From Flavonifractor hominis (GTDB lineage Bacteria > Bacillota > Clostridia > Oscillospirales > Oscillospiraceae), in contig NZ_JBBMFT010000003.1 of the NCBI RefSeq assembly GCF_040095835.1, positions 248,001 to 312,000 on the forward strand: a DNA stretch of 64,000 nt. Direction: 5' to 3'. The first letter of the stretch is position 1. Every line of letters starts with the position of its first letter. Shown here in pieces: positions 48,218-57,796 of the stretch. The position numbers and the translations under genes are program-made. Under the pieces are notes generated by a model that was not told the DNA's origin, searched no databases, and was given only the letters and a program-made list of their open reading frames with translations.

Positions 48218-49588
48218 ATGAGCCTGACCAAGATCCGGTCCGTCGATCCCCACAGTCCGGCCCGGCGGGCCGGCGTCCGGGCAGGGGAGACGCTGACCCA
48301 TGTAAACGGCCGTCCCATTGTGGATGTGCTGGATTATAAATTCTACACCTACGATCCCCGACTGGAGCTTACCCTGACGGAAGAGGGCGGAGCGGTGCGT
48401 ACCGTCCGCGTGCACAAGGCGGAGGGGGAAGATCTGGGCCTCAATTTTGAGACCTATCTGATGGATAAAGCCCGCTCCTGCGCCAACCGGTGCATCTTCT
48501 GCTTTGTGGACCAGATGCCTCCGGGGATGCGGGAGACGCTGTATTTTAAGGACGATGACGCACGGCTGTCCTTCCTGATGGGCAATTATATCACCCTGAC
48601 CAATCTGTCCGAGCGGGAGATCCAGCGCATCGCGGAGCTGCGCATCAGCCCCATCAATATCTCGGTCCACGCCACCGACCCGGATCTGCGGGAGGCCATG
48701 CTCAAGCACCGCCGGGCGGGCGAGTGCCTGTCCATCATGTGCCGCTTTGCTCAGGCCGGCATCACGATGAACTGCCAGGTGGTGGCCTGCCCCGGCATCA
48801 ATGACGGCCCTGCCCTGGAGCGCACGCTGCGGGACCTGGGGGAGCTGTATCCCGCGGTGAACAGTGTGGCCGTGGTGCCTGTGGGGGTGACCCGCTTCCG
48901 GGAGGGACTGTGTCGGATCGAGCCCTATACGGCCGGCCAGGCCGCCGCGCTCATTGACCAGGTAGAGGCCTTTGCCGCCCGCTTTTTGGACGGGCACGGC
49001 ACCAGCCTGGCCTGGTGTTCGGATGAGTTCTATCTCATTGCCGGGCGGGAGCTGCCGGAGAAGAGCTATTATGAGGATATGGCCCAGCTGGAAAACGGGG
49101 TTGGAATGCTGCGCCTGCTGACCGGGCAGGCGGCCCTGGCCCTGGAGGATGTGCCGGAGGACGCCAGCCCCACCCCCTTCTCCATTGCCACGGGTGTCTC
49201 CGCCGCGCCCTTTTTGCGGAAAATCGTTGACATGGCCCGGGAAAAATGTGGTAATATAAATGGGACCGTCTACCCGGTGCGCAACCGTTTCTTTGGGGAG
49301 ACCATTACCGTCTCCGGTCTTATCACCGGCCGCGACCTGATGGAGCAGCTGGCCGGCCAGGCCCTGGGGGAGCGGCTGCTCATCCCGGCCAACATGCTGC
49401 GCACGGGGGAGCGGGTGTTTCTGGACGACGTGACGGTGGAGCAGGTGGAGCAGACCCTGGGCGTGCCGGTGACGGCGGTGGAGGCCGAGAGCGGCTTCGA
49501 CCTGGTGGACGCCATACTGGGCCTGCCGGTGGAGACGCCGGCGTATGCCCTGCCGCCGGAAGATGAATACTATCGTTACAATCCGTGA
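48218..49588 (+). CDS. DUF512 family radical-SAM-like Fe-S protein with PDZ-like N-terminus
   Basis: 456 residues. N-terminal PDZ-like part (VDPHSPARRAGVRAGETLTHVNGRPI), a CxxxCxxC cluster CANRCIFCFVDQMPPGMRETLYFKDDDARLSFLMGNYITLTN, and the DUF512 end region. The gene nearly always precedes der in clostridia, as here. The reaction is not established. Confidence 0.9.
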   Translation: MSLTKIRSVDPHSPARRAGVRAGETLTHVNGRPIVDVLDYKFYTYDPRLELTLTEEGGAVRTVRVHKAEGEDLGLNFETYLMDKARSCANRCIFCFVDQMPPGMRETLYFKDDDARLSFLMGNYITLTNLSEREIQRIAELRISPINISVHATDPDLREAMLKHRRAGECLSIMCRFAQAGITMNCQVVACPGINDGPALERTLRDLGELYPAVNSVAVVPVGVTRFREGLCRIEPYTAGQAAALIDQVEAFAARFLDGHGTSLAWCSDEFYLIAGRELPEKSYYEDMAQLENGVGMLRLLTGQAALALEDVPEDASPTPFSIATGVSAAPFLRKIVDMAREKCGNINGTVYPVRNRFFGETITVSGLITGRDLMEQLAGQALGERLLIPANMLRTGERVFLDDVTVEQVEQTLGVPVTAVEAESGFDLVDAILGLPVETPAYALPPEDEYYRYNP

Positions 49589-49615
49589 CAGACAGAAAGA
49601 ATTGAGAGTGATAAC

Positions 49616-50941
49616 ATGAAGCCCTTAGTCGCCATCGTGGGCCGGCCCAACGTGGGCAAGTCCATGCTCTTTAATAAGCTGGTGGGCCAGCGGCTTTCCA
49701 TCGTGGAGGACACCCCCGGCGTGACCCGGGACCGGCTGTATGCCGAGGCCGAGTGGCTGGGCCGGAAGTTCGACCTGGTGGATACCGGCGGCATCGAGCC
49801 CTCTGCCGACAGCGAGATCCTGGCCTTTATGCGCCAGCAGGCGGAGATTGCCATTGACAATGCCACGGTCATCATTTTCCTGTGCGACATCAAGACCGGC
49901 CTCACCGCCTCTGACCAGGAAGTGGCCAACATGCTCCTGCGTTCGGGCAAGCCGGTGGTGCTGGCAGTCAACAAGATGGACCAGGTGGGCCACACCAACC
50001 CGGATATCTATGAGTTTTACAACCTGGGCCTGGGAGATCCCATCGCGGTCTCCGCGGTCCACGGCCACGGCACCGGCGACCTGCTGGACGAGTGCATGAA
50101 ATATTTCCCCCCCGAGGAAGAGGAAGAGGTAGAAGAGGACGTCATCAAGGTCGCCCTCATCGGCAAGCCCAACGTGGGCAAGTCCTCTCTGGTCAACCGC
50201 ATCCTGGGGGAGCAGCGGGTCATCGTCAGCAACGTGGCGGGCACTACCCGGGACGCGGTGGACAGCTACTTTGAGAACAAAAAGGGCAAGTATCTGTTCA
50301 TCGATACCGCCGGCATGCGCAAGAAGTCCAAGGTGGACGACCGCATTGAGAAGTTCTCCGTCCTGCGGGCCACCATGGCCATCGAGCGGGCCGATGTGTG
50401 CCTTATCATGATCGACGCCAACGAGGGCGTCACCGAGCAGGACACCAAGGTGGCCGGCATGGCGCATGAGGCGGGCAAGGCCTGCATCATCGTGGTCAAC
50501 AAGTGGGACGCCGTGGAGAAGGACGACAAAACCATGGACAAGATGCGGGCCGATGTGCGCCGGGACCTGTCCTATATGACCTACGCCCCCATCGTGTTCA
50601 TCTCCGCCCTCACCGGCCAGCGGGTGGACCGGCTCTTTGACCTCATCAACTACGTCAACGACCAGGCCTCCATGCGCATCACCACCGGTATGCTCAATAC
50701 CGTCCTGGCCGACGCCACCGCCCGGGTGCAGCCCCCCACGGACAAGGGCCGGCGGCTGAAGATCTATTATATGACCCAGATCTCGGTCAAGCCCCCCCAC
50801 TTCGTCTGCTTCTGCAACGATGCCAAGCTGTTCCACTTCTCCTACCAGCGGTATCTGGAGAACCAGATCCGCTCCACCTTCGGACTGGAGGGGACGCCCA
50901 TACGTCTCACCATCCGGCAGAAGAGCGATAAGGAGGGGTAA
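49616..50941 (+). CDS. der: ribosome biogenesis GTPase Der (EngA)
   Basis: 441 residues. Two tandem GTPase domains (GRPNVGKSMLF near residue 9, GKPNVGKSSLV near 183, each with DTxGM/NKxD motifs) and the C-terminal KH-like domain. Essential for 50S assembly. Starts 27 bases after the DUF512 gene and precedes plsY by 2 bases. Confidence 0.97.
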   Translation: MKPLVAIVGRPNVGKSMLFNKLVGQRLSIVEDTPGVTRDRLYAEAEWLGRKFDLVDTGGIEPSADSEILAFMRQQAEIAIDNATVIIFLCDIKTGLTASDQEVANMLLRSGKPVVLAVNKMDQVGHTNPDIYEFYNLGLGDPIAVSAVHGHGTGDLLDECMKYFPPEEEEEVEEDVIKVALIGKPNVGKSSLVNRILGEQRVIVSNVAGTTRDAVDSYFENKKGKYLFIDTAGMRKKSKVDDRIEKFSVLRATMAIERADVCLIMIDANEGVTEQDTKVAGMAHEAGKACIIVVNKWDAVEKDDKTMDKMRADVRRDLSYMTYAPIVFISALTGQRVDRLFDLINYVNDQASMRITTGMLNTVLADATARVQPPTDKGRRLKIYYMTQISVKPPHFVCFCNDAKLFHFSYQRYLENQIRSTFGLEGTPIRLTIRQKSDKEG

Positions 50942-50943
50942 GG

Positions 50944-51609
50944 ATGCCGCTGGGCATAGATTCGATTCTGCCGCTGGCTGTCGTGGCGGTATTCGCCTAT
51001 TTTTGCGGCTGCTTCAACGGCGCGGTCATCGTCTCCAAGTATATCCTGCGGGATGATGTGCGCACCCATGGCAGCGGCAATGCGGGGCTGACCAACTTTT
51101 ACCGCACCTTTGGCGGGCCGCTGACCCTGGTGGTCATCCTTACCGACGTGCTCAAGGCCATCGTGGCCGTATGGGCAGGGATCCTGGCAGCCCGGTATTT
51201 TCTGGGCGGCGATGTTCTGACCATCGCCCTGGGCAAATACTGGGCCGGGGCGTTCTGCCTGCTGGGGCACATGTTCCCCTGTATGTTCGGCTTCAAAGGC
51301 GGCAAGGGGATCCTGTCGGGCGGGACCATCGCCATTATGATCGACTGGCGGGTCGCGCTTGTGGTTTGGGGCGGCTTTCTGATCCTGGCGGTGCTTACCA
51401 GATGGGTGTCTCTGGGTTCCATCTGGGCGGGGGTTTCCTTCCCGTTTGTCACCTGGTTTGTCTACCACAGCTGGGTGCTGCTGGTGCTGGCGATCTTCCT
51501 GGGCGGGATGATCGTCTGGAAGCATCGGGGCAATCTCAAGCGCATCCTCAGTGGTACTGAGTCCAAATTCAGCCTGCATCATAAAGCGGATGGAGGAGCG
51601 GTAAAATGA
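50944..51609 (+). CDS. plsY: acyl-phosphate:glycerol-3-phosphate acyltransferase
   Basis: 221 residues, about five helices, with the PlsY motifs GSGNAGLTNFYRTFG and GFKGGKGILSGGTIAI. Makes lysophosphatidic acid from acyl-phosphate and glycerol-3-phosphate. Stop overlaps the gpsA start as ATGA. Confidence 0.95.
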   Translation: MPLGIDSILPLAVVAVFAYFCGCFNGAVIVSKYILRDDVRTHGSGNAGLTNFYRTFGGPLTLVVILTDVLKAIVAVWAGILAARYFLGGDVLTIALGKYWAGAFCLLGHMFPCMFGFKGGKGILSGGTIAIMIDWRVALVVWGGFLILAVLTRWVSLGSIWAGVSFPFVTWFVYHSWVLLVLAIFLGGMIVWKHRGNLKRILSGTESKFSLHHKADGGAVK

Positions 51610-52607
51610 AGATTTCCGTCCTGGGCAGCGGCGGCTGGGGCACGGCCCTGGCCCTGGTACTGTTGGAAAATGGCCATGATGTGACCCTGTGGTCCTATAC
51701 CCAGCAGGAGTCTGACGTGCTGCGTCAGCAGCGGGAGAACCCCATGCTCAAGGGAGTGGCTCTGCCCGAGGAGCTCAAGCTCACTGCCGACCCCGGTTGT
51801 GTGAAAGGCTGCGGAGCGGTGGTGCTGGCCACCCCGTCCTTTGCCGTACGCACCACTGCCCGGACCATTGCCCCGCTGCTGGACCCCGGTGCAGTGCTGG
51901 TATCGGTGTCCAAGGGCATCGAAAAGGATACCTCTCTCACCCTCACGGAGGCCATCGCCCAGGAGGTGGGGGAGGGGCACCCCATCGTGGCTCTGTCCGG
52001 CCCGTCCCACGCCGAGGAGGTAGGGCGCCGGGTACCGACCGTGGTGGTGTCCGCTTCCCGGGACAAGGCCGCTGCCGAGCTGGTGCAGGATCTGTTTATG
52101 AATAAGCGCTTTCGGGTGTACGCCTCCGACGATGTGGTTGGGGTGGAGCTGGGGGCTGCTTTGAAGAACGTCATTGCCCTGTGTGCCGGCATCTGTGACG
52201 GCATGGGCTTCGGCGACAACACCAAGGCCGCCCTGATGACCCGGGGCCTGACCGAGATCGCCCGGCTGGGTGTGGCGCTGGGCGGCCGGCGGGAGACCTT
52301 TGCAGGGCTGTCCGGAGTGGGCGATCTGATCGTCACTTGTACCTCTATGCACTCGCGCAACCGCCGCTGCGGCATCCTCATCGGCCAGGGTATGCCCACG
52401 GAGCAGGCGGTGCAGGAGATCGGAGCGGTGGTGGAGGGCTATTATGCCGCGGCGACCGCCCGGGCGCTGGCCCAGAAAGCCGGGGTGGAGATGCCCATTA
52501 CCGAGGCGGCCTATCAGGTGCTCTATAATGGACGGGACCCCCGCGCTGTGATCGTGGAGCTCATGACCCGGGAGCGGAAGCATGAGCTGGAGGACAGCTG
52601 GGTCTGA
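51606..52607 (+). CDS. gpsA: glycerol-3-phosphate dehydrogenase [NAD(P)+]
   Basis: 333 residues. Rossmann GSGGWGTALALVL, GVELGAALKNVIALCAGICDGMGFGDNTKAALMTRGLTEIARLG, and the catalytic-lysine region. Supplies glycerol-3-phosphate to PlsY directly upstream, so the der-plsY-gpsA block joins ribosome assembly with phospholipid synthesis genes. Confidence 0.97.
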   Translation: MKISVLGSGGWGTALALVLLENGHDVTLWSYTQQESDVLRQQRENPMLKGVALPEELKLTADPGCVKGCGAVVLATPSFAVRTTARTIAPLLDPGAVLVSVSKGIEKDTSLTLTEAIAQEVGEGHPIVALSGPSHAEEVGRRVPTVVVSASRDKAAAELVQDLFMNKRFRVYASDDVVGVELGAALKNVIALCAGICDGMGFGDNTKAALMTRGLTEIARLGVALGGRRETFAGLSGVGDLIVTCTSMHSRNRRCGILIGQGMPTEQAVQEIGAVVEGYYAAATARALAQKAGVEMPITEAAYQVLYNGRDPRAVIVELMTRERKHELEDSWV

Positions 52608-52639
52608 AAAAAGAAAAAGAAGAAAAATGAAAAAAACAC

Positions 52640-52668
52640 TTGCATTCTGAAAAAGAGTGTGGTAATAT
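52640..52668 (+). promoter_or_regulatory. tRNA-Pro promoter
   Basis: TTGCAT (52640-52645), 17 bp, TAATAT (52663-52668), about 30 bases before the tRNA. Confidence 0.6.
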
Positions 52669-52698
52669 AATCAAGCCGTCTGAGAGCGGACGGCGATT

Positions 52699-52776
52699 TC
52701 CGGGTGTGGCGAAGTTTGGTATCGCGCTTGAATGGGGTTCAAGAGGCCGCTGGTTCGAATCCAGTCACTCGGACCA
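52699..52776 (+). tRNA. tRNA-Pro (anticodon GGG)
   Basis: 78 bases with encoded CCA. Acceptor TCCGGGT pairs with ACTCGGA; anticodon stem CTTGA/TCAAG encloses ATGGGGT, giving anticodon GGG (reads CCC/CCU); T arm GCTGGTTCGAATCCAGT. Confidence 0.95.
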
Positions 52777-52813
52777 AAAAGTCCTGAAACTGAAAAAGTT
52801 TCAGGACTTTTTT
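52777..52813 (+). terminator. tRNA-Pro terminator
   Basis: A perfect 15-bp inverted repeat (52777-52791 and 52797-52811) ending in a T-run, immediately after the CCA. Confidence 0.9.
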
Positions 52814-52887
52814 CTGCTTTCCTTTTGAGAGAAAAAACAGTGCGGATGGTGCGCCCGGCAGGAGCGGGCGGGTCAGGAGGAATTGCC

Positions 52888-53688
52888 TTGTACACAATCA
52901 AAAGCTATCTCTTTCCGGAACATTTGGAGGAGGCCTATGAGCTGCTCTGCCGGGACCCGAAAAACAGCGCGGTCCTGGGCGGCTGCTGCTGGCTGAAGAT
53001 GGGGCGCCGGCGGATCCGTACCGCCATCGACCTGACCCGGCTTGGGCTGGACCAGGTGGAGCTGCGGGACGGGTATGTAGACATCGGCGCCTGCGTTACC
53101 CTGCGCCAGCTGGAGACCGATCCGCTGCTGACCGGCCGCTTCGGCGGTATATTGGGGCGCAGCGTGGAACAGATCGTGGGCATCCAGTTCCGCAACTCGG
53201 CCACAGTGGGTGGCTCGGTCTACTCCCGGTTTGGATTTTCCGATCTGACGGCTGCGCTGCTGGCGCTGGATACGCGGGTGGTGCTCTATCAGGCCGGGGA
53301 ACTGCCGCTGGAGGAGTTTTTGTCCCAGCCGTTGAAATTTGACGACATTCTGGTAAAGGTGCGCATTCGGGACGACGGGCGCACGGCGGCCTATGAGAGC
53401 GTGCGCCGCACCAGTACCGATTTTCCGGTGCTGGCCGTAGCGGTGAGCCGCCTGGGGGATGACTGGCGGGTCAGCGTGGGCGCCCGTCCCGCCCGTGCCG
53501 CCCGTGCCCGGGCGGCGGAGGCTTGTCTGGCCCGGGGCGAGGGAGCCCAGGCCGCGGGCGCCGCGGCTGCCGGAGAGCTGAGCTTCGGCTCCAACCTGCG
53601 CGCCGGCGGGGCGTACCGCCGGAAATTGGCCCAGACTCTGGTGAGCCGGGGCGCCAAAGCCTGTATGGAAGGAGGAGACGGGCAGTGA
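52888..53688 (+). CDS. molybdenum hydroxylase FAD-binding (medium) subunit
   Basis: 266 residues. PCMH-type fold resembling CoxM/XdhB: GGCCWLKMG (in place of the usual GGTDL..MK), QIVGIQFRNSATVGGSVYSRFG and a YESVRRTSTDFPVLAVA C-terminal block. Transfers electrons from the 2Fe-2S subunit to FAD. Start TTG at 52888 with AGGAGG 7 bases upstream. First of three overlapping genes; substrate unknown. Confidence 0.85.
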   Translation: MYTIKSYLFPEHLEEAYELLCRDPKNSAVLGGCCWLKMGRRRIRTAIDLTRLGLDQVELRDGYVDIGACVTLRQLETDPLLTGRFGGILGRSVEQIVGIQFRNSATVGGSVYSRFGFSDLTAALLALDTRVVLYQAGELPLEEFLSQPLKFDDILVKVRIRDDGRTAAYESVRRTSTDFPVLAVAVSRLGDDWRVSVGARPARAARARAAEACLARGEGAQAAGAAAAGELSFGSNLRAGGAYRRKLAQTLVSRGAKACMEGGDGQ

Positions 53689-54155
53689 AGGTCAAGATCA
53701 CACTCAACGGAAAACTCTATCACAAGCATATTCCCAACGACATGATGCTGCTGGATTTCGTGCGCAAGTACGGCTGCCTGAGCGTCAAGCGCGGCTGCGA
53801 CACCAGCAACTGCGGGCTGTGCACCGTCTGGGTGGAGGGCAAACCCGTCCTCTCCTGCTCCTATCCGGCCGCCCGGGCCGACGGCAAGGCGGTCACCACC
53901 CTGGAAGGGGTGCAGGAGGAGGCCGCGGACTTTGCCCGCTGCATGACTGAGCAGGGAGCCGAGCAGTGCGGCTATTGCAGCCCCGGCTTTATCATGACGG
54001 TGCTGGCCATGCGCCGGGAGCTAAAGGACCCCACGGAGGAGGAGATCGCCCGCTATCTCTCCGGCAACCTCTGCCGGTGCACGGGCTATGCCAGCCAGAT
54101 GCGGGCCATCCGCGCCTGGCTGGCGCAGGACGCGGGGAAGGAGGATGGGGAATGA
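53685..54155 (+). CDS. molybdenum hydroxylase 2[2Fe-2S] (small) subunit
   Basis: 156 residues. N-terminal plant-type cluster CDTSNCGLCTVW and C-terminal cluster GAEQCGYCSPGFIM with NLCRCTGY: eight cysteines of CoxS/XdhC. Start GTG overlaps the FAD subunit stop as GTGA; end overlaps the next gene as ATGA. Confidence 0.95.
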   Translation: MKVKITLNGKLYHKHIPNDMMLLDFVRKYGCLSVKRGCDTSNCGLCTVWVEGKPVLSCSYPAARADGKAVTTLEGVQEEAADFARCMTEQGAEQCGYCSPGFIMTVLAMRRELKDPTEEEIARYLSGNLCRCTGYASQMRAIRAWLAQDAGKEDGE

Positions 54156-56440
54156 AACTGGTCCATGAAGCCATACCCAAGCTGGACGGCGCGGCCCTGA
54201 CCGGAGGCAAGGCGGTCTATACCGACGATATCGCCCCCCAGGGGTGCCTGGTCGTAAAGGTCCTGCGCAGCCCCCACGCCTTTGCCCGCATCAAATCCAT
54301 CCGCAAGGACGCGGCCAGCCGGGTAGTTGGCATTGAGTGCATCCTCACCTGGGAGGACGCCCCCAGGATCCGCCATACCCTGGCCGGACAGTCCTATCCC
54401 GAGCCCAGTCCCTACGACCGCTATATCCTGGAGCAGACGGTGCGCTATGTGGGTGATCCGGTGGCCATCATCGCCGGCCGGGACGAGCAGTGCGTCAACA
54501 AGGCCATGCGCATGATTCAGGTCAAATATGAGTTGCTCCAGCCTGTCATTGACTTTGAGCAGGCGCTGGACAACCCCTCGGTCATCCATCCGGAGAGCGA
54601 CTATTTCCACCACTTTGACATCGGGGGCGACCCCAAGCGCAACCTGGTGGCCAGCGGCTGTGAGTCGGACGGCGACGTGGACGCGGCCATGGCCGGGTGC
54701 GACGTGGTGGTGGACCGGACCTATTACACCAAGGCCAACGCCCAGGCCATGATGGAGACCTTCCGGACCTATACCTACCTGGATCAGAACGGGCGGCTCA
54801 ACGTGGTCAGCTCCACCCAGGTGCCCTTCCACTGCCGCCGGACCATCGCCCGGGCGTTGGGGCTGTCCCCCAGCGCGGTGCGGGTCATCAAGCCCCGCAT
54901 CGGCGGCGGCTTCGGCGCCAAGCAGACTCTGGTCAGCGAGCTGTTTCCCGCCCTGGTGACCATGCGCACCGGCAAGCCCGCCAAGATCGTCTATACCCGT
55001 CAGGAGTCCTTCCAGGCCTCCAACAGCCGCCATCAGATGCGGGTGCGGGTAAAGGTGGGCGCCATGCGGGACGGTACGGTACGGGCGGTGGATATGCAGG
55101 TGCTCTCCAATGCCGGTGCCTATGGCGAGCACGCCTCCACCACGGTGGGACTGGTGGGCCACAAGAGCATCCCGCTCTACGCCCGCGAGGCCGCCTTCCG
55201 TTTTTCCTATCAGGTGGTGTATACCAACACCATGGCGGCCGGTGCGTTCCGGGGCTACGGCGCTACCCAGGGCTGCTTTGCCATGGAGTCGGCCATCAAC
55301 GAACTGGCCGGGCTTCTGCACATGGACCCGGCCCAGCTGCGCCTGCATAATCTACCCAGAGAAGGGGAGCGGATGCCCGCCTACTACAACGAGCCGCTGA
55401 GCAGTTCCCGTCTGCCCGAGTGCATTCGCCGGGGCATGGAGCTGATTGGCTGGGAGGAGAAGTATCCCAGCGTCCGGGTGGACGAGCATCGGGTGCGGGG
55501 CGTAGGCATGGCGATCACCATGCAGGGCTCCGGCATCTCGGCCGTGGATACCGCCTCGGTCACCATCAAGCTCAACGACGACGGCTACTATACCCTCATG
55601 ATCGGCGCCACCGATATGGGCACGGGCTGTGACACCATCCTGGCCCAGATGGCCGCTGAGGTGCTGGACTGTCCGCTGGAGCAGATCACCGTGGACGGAG
55701 TGGACACCGATCACTCCCCCTTTGATACCGGCTCCTATGCCTCCAGTACCACCTATGTCACCGGTTCTGCTGTGGTGAAGGCCTGCACCGAGCTGCGCCA
55801 GAAGATCACGGACGAGGGGGCCCGCCGCCTGGGCATCCACCCCGAGCGGGCGGAGTTTGACGGCCATCAGGTCTATGACCGTACCCGGCCCGAGACCGCC
55901 ATCACCCTGAGCCAGCTGGCCCAGGCCGTGGTGGTAGGTGAGGGCACCTGCTGGCTCACCGCCACGGCCAGCCACTGCAGCCCCACCTCGCCTCCGCCGC
56001 TGATGGCGGGCTTTGCCGAGGTGGAGGTGGACCTGGAGACCGGCGAGACCCGCGTGGTGGACTACGTGGGCGTAGTGGACTGCGGCACGGTTATCAACCG
56101 GAACCTGGCCCGGGTCCAGGCCGAGGGCGGCATCGCCCAGGGCATCGGCATGGCCCTTTACGAGGACGTCAACTATGACGCCCGGGGCCGGATGATCAAC
56201 AACTCCTTCCTGCAGTATAAAATCCCCTGCCGCACCGATCTGCCGGAGATCCGGGTGGACTTTGAGGAGAGCTACGAGCCCAGCGGGCCCTTTGGCGCCA
56301 AGTCCATCGGTGAGGTGGTCATCAACACCCCGGCGCCCGCGGTGGCGCAGGCGGTGTACAACGCCACAGGCGTACACATCCGCAGCTTGCCCATCACACC
56401 GGAGAAGATCCTGATGGGTATGGAGCAGCCGGAGGAATAA
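54152..56440 (+). CDS. molybdenum hydroxylase molybdopterin-binding (large) subunit
   Basis: 762 residues, near the family's usual length. Molybdopterin and active-site blocks KPRIGGGFGAKQT, AGAFRGYGATQ, GIAQGIGMAL and the catalytic Glu region GPFGAKSIGE. Xanthine-dehydrogenase/aldehyde-oxidase superfamily; the substrate (purine, nicotinate-type ring or aldehyde) cannot be read from the sequence. No selenocysteine codon is seen. Completes the three-subunit operon, ending at a strong terminator. Confidence 0.9.
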   Translation: MKLVHEAIPKLDGAALTGGKAVYTDDIAPQGCLVVKVLRSPHAFARIKSIRKDAASRVVGIECILTWEDAPRIRHTLAGQSYPEPSPYDRYILEQTVRYVGDPVAIIAGRDEQCVNKAMRMIQVKYELLQPVIDFEQALDNPSVIHPESDYFHHFDIGGDPKRNLVASGCESDGDVDAAMAGCDVVVDRTYYTKANAQAMMETFRTYTYLDQNGRLNVVSSTQVPFHCRRTIARALGLSPSAVRVIKPRIGGGFGAKQTLVSELFPALVTMRTGKPAKIVYTRQESFQASNSRHQMRVRVKVGAMRDGTVRAVDMQVLSNAGAYGEHASTTVGLVGHKSIPLYAREAAFRFSYQVVYTNTMAAGAFRGYGATQGCFAMESAINELAGLLHMDPAQLRLHNLPREGERMPAYYNEPLSSSRLPECIRRGMELIGWEEKYPSVRVDEHRVRGVGMAITMQGSGISAVDTASVTIKLNDDGYYTLMIGATDMGTGCDTILAQMAAEVLDCPLEQITVDGVDTDHSPFDTGSYASSTTYVTGSAVVKACTELRQKITDEGARRLGIHPERAEFDGHQVYDRTRPETAITLSQLAQAVVVGEGTCWLTATASHCSPTSPPPLMAGFAEVEVDLETGETRVVDYVGVVDCGTVINRNLARVQAEGGIAQGIGMALYEDVNYDARGRMINNSFLQYKIPCRTDLPEIRVDFEESYEPSGPFGAKSIGEVVINTPAPAVAQAVYNATGVHIRSLPITPEKILMGMEQPEE

Positions 56441-56451
56441 AATACAAAAAA

Positions 56452-56482
56452 GGACCTGTCTCCCCCTGGGGGAGACAGGTCC
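56452..56482. terminator. bidirectional terminator
   Basis: A perfect 15-bp inverted repeat (56452-56466 and 56468-56482) with T and A tracts on its sides, between the convergent hydroxylase and 4-hydroxybutyrate operons. Confidence 0.9.
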
Positions 56483-56494
56483 CTTTTTATTTTC

Positions 56495-57790
56495 TCAATC
56501 GTCGCAGTGGAAGCGGGCGCGGTAGGCCTCTTCCAGCATGGGACGGAAATCCGGGTGGGCGATATCGATGAGGGCGCGGGCCCTCTGGCGGAGGGTGCGG
56601 CCCTTGAGGGCGGCCACGCCATACTCGGTGACCACATAGTCGGCGTCGTTGCGGCTGGTGGTCACCGCCGCCCCCTCGTCCAGCAGCGGGACGATCTTGG
56701 AGGTCTTGCCCTTGACGGTGGAGGGCATGGCGATGATGGAGCGGCCGTCCCGGCTGCGGGCGGCCCCGCGGATGAAGTCCACCTGGCCGCCGGTGCCGGA
56801 GATCTGGAGGTAGCCGATGCTCTCCGAGGCGATCTGACCCATAAGGTCCACCTGCACGCAGGAGTTGATGGACACCATCTGGTCGTTCTGGGCGATGACA
56901 AAGGGGTCGTTGACGTAGTCCACGGGGGCCATGTAGACGTCGGGGTTGTTATCCACAAAGTCATACAGCCGCTGGGAGCCCATCAGGAAGGTGGCCACAT
57001 ATTTGCCGGGATGGAGGCTCTTGCGGGCGTTGGTGATCACCCCTGCCTGGGCCAGCTCCACCACGCCGTCGGAGAACATCTCCGAGTGGATGCCCAGGTC
57101 CTTCTTGTCCTTGAGGAAGAGGAGCACCGCGTCGGGGATGGCGCCGATGCCCAGCTGCAGGGTGTCACCGTCCCGCACCAGGGAGGCCACGTTGCGCCCA
57201 ATGGCCTCCTCCACGGGTCCGATCTTGGGGGGCGCCAGCTGGATGATGGGCTCTTCGTGGAGCACAAAGCTGTCGATCTCGCTCACATCCACCAGGCTGT
57301 CTCCACCGGTGCGGGGCATGCGGGCGTTGACCTGGGCGATGACGGTCCGGGCTGCCTTCAGAGCGGGGAGGGTGTAGTCCACCGACACACCCAGGGAGCA
57401 CTTGCCCTGCTCATCGGGCGGCGTTACCTGGACCAGGGCCACATCCACCGGCAGGGTGGTGTGGAAAAAGGCGGGCACCTCGCTGAAGAAGCAGGGGGTG
57501 AAATCCCCGCGCCCCTCGGCCACGGCGGCCCGGGTGGTGCCCCCTACAAAGAGGGCGTTGTGACGGAAATGCGGGGCCATCTCGGGGGCGCAGTAGCCCG
57601 CCCGCCCCATGGCCACCATGTGGACGATCTCCACATTTTCATAGGCGGCGGCGTTGTCCACCATGGCCTCCAGCAGGTAGGAGGGCTCGCCGCAGGCGTG
57701 GCCCACCACCACCCGGTCGCCGGAGCGGATGCGATTCACCGCGGCGGCGGCCGTCTCTGTGTGGGCCTCATAATAACTCTTCCAATCCAT
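56495..57790 (-). CDS. abfT: 4-hydroxybutyrate CoA-transferase
   Basis: 431 residues, as in AbfT/Cat2. Includes GHACGEPSYLLEAMVDNAAAYENVEIVHM, IGIGAIPDAVLLFLKDKKDLGIHSEMFSDGVVELAQ (catalytic Glu237 in HSEMFSD), and the VTEYGVAALKGRTLRQRARALI end. It moves CoA from acetyl-CoA or butyryl-CoA to 4-hydroxybutyrate. Begins 6 bases after the CGGC gene. Its partner dehydratase is in the same operon. Confidence 0.93.
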   Translation of the reverse strand: MDWKSYYEAHTETAAAAVNRIRSGDRVVVGHACGEPSYLLEAMVDNAAAYENVEIVHMVAMGRAGYCAPEMAPHFRHNALFVGGTTRAAVAEGRGDFTPCFFSEVPAFFHTTLPVDVALVQVTPPDEQGKCSLGVSVDYTLPALKAARTVIAQVNARMPRTGGDSLVDVSEIDSFVLHEEPIIQLAPPKIGPVEEAIGRNVASLVRDGDTLQLGIGAIPDAVLLFLKDKKDLGIHSEMFSDGVVELAQAGVITNARKSLHPGKYVATFLMGSQRLYDFVDNNPDVYMAPVDYVNDPFVIAQNDQMVSINSCVQVDLMGQIASESIGYLQISGTGGQVDFIRGAARSRDGRSIIAMPSTVKGKTSKIVPLLDEGAAVTTSRNDADYVVTEYGVAALKGRTLRQRARALIDIAHPDFRPMLEEAYRARFHCDD

Positions 57791-57796
57791 TTCGAT

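Noticed and set aside
53966..54151. N-terminal extension of the molybdopterin subunit
   Set aside because: It overlaps the 2Fe-2S gene in another frame and has no ribosome site; the ATG at 54152 overlaps the stop as ATGA.
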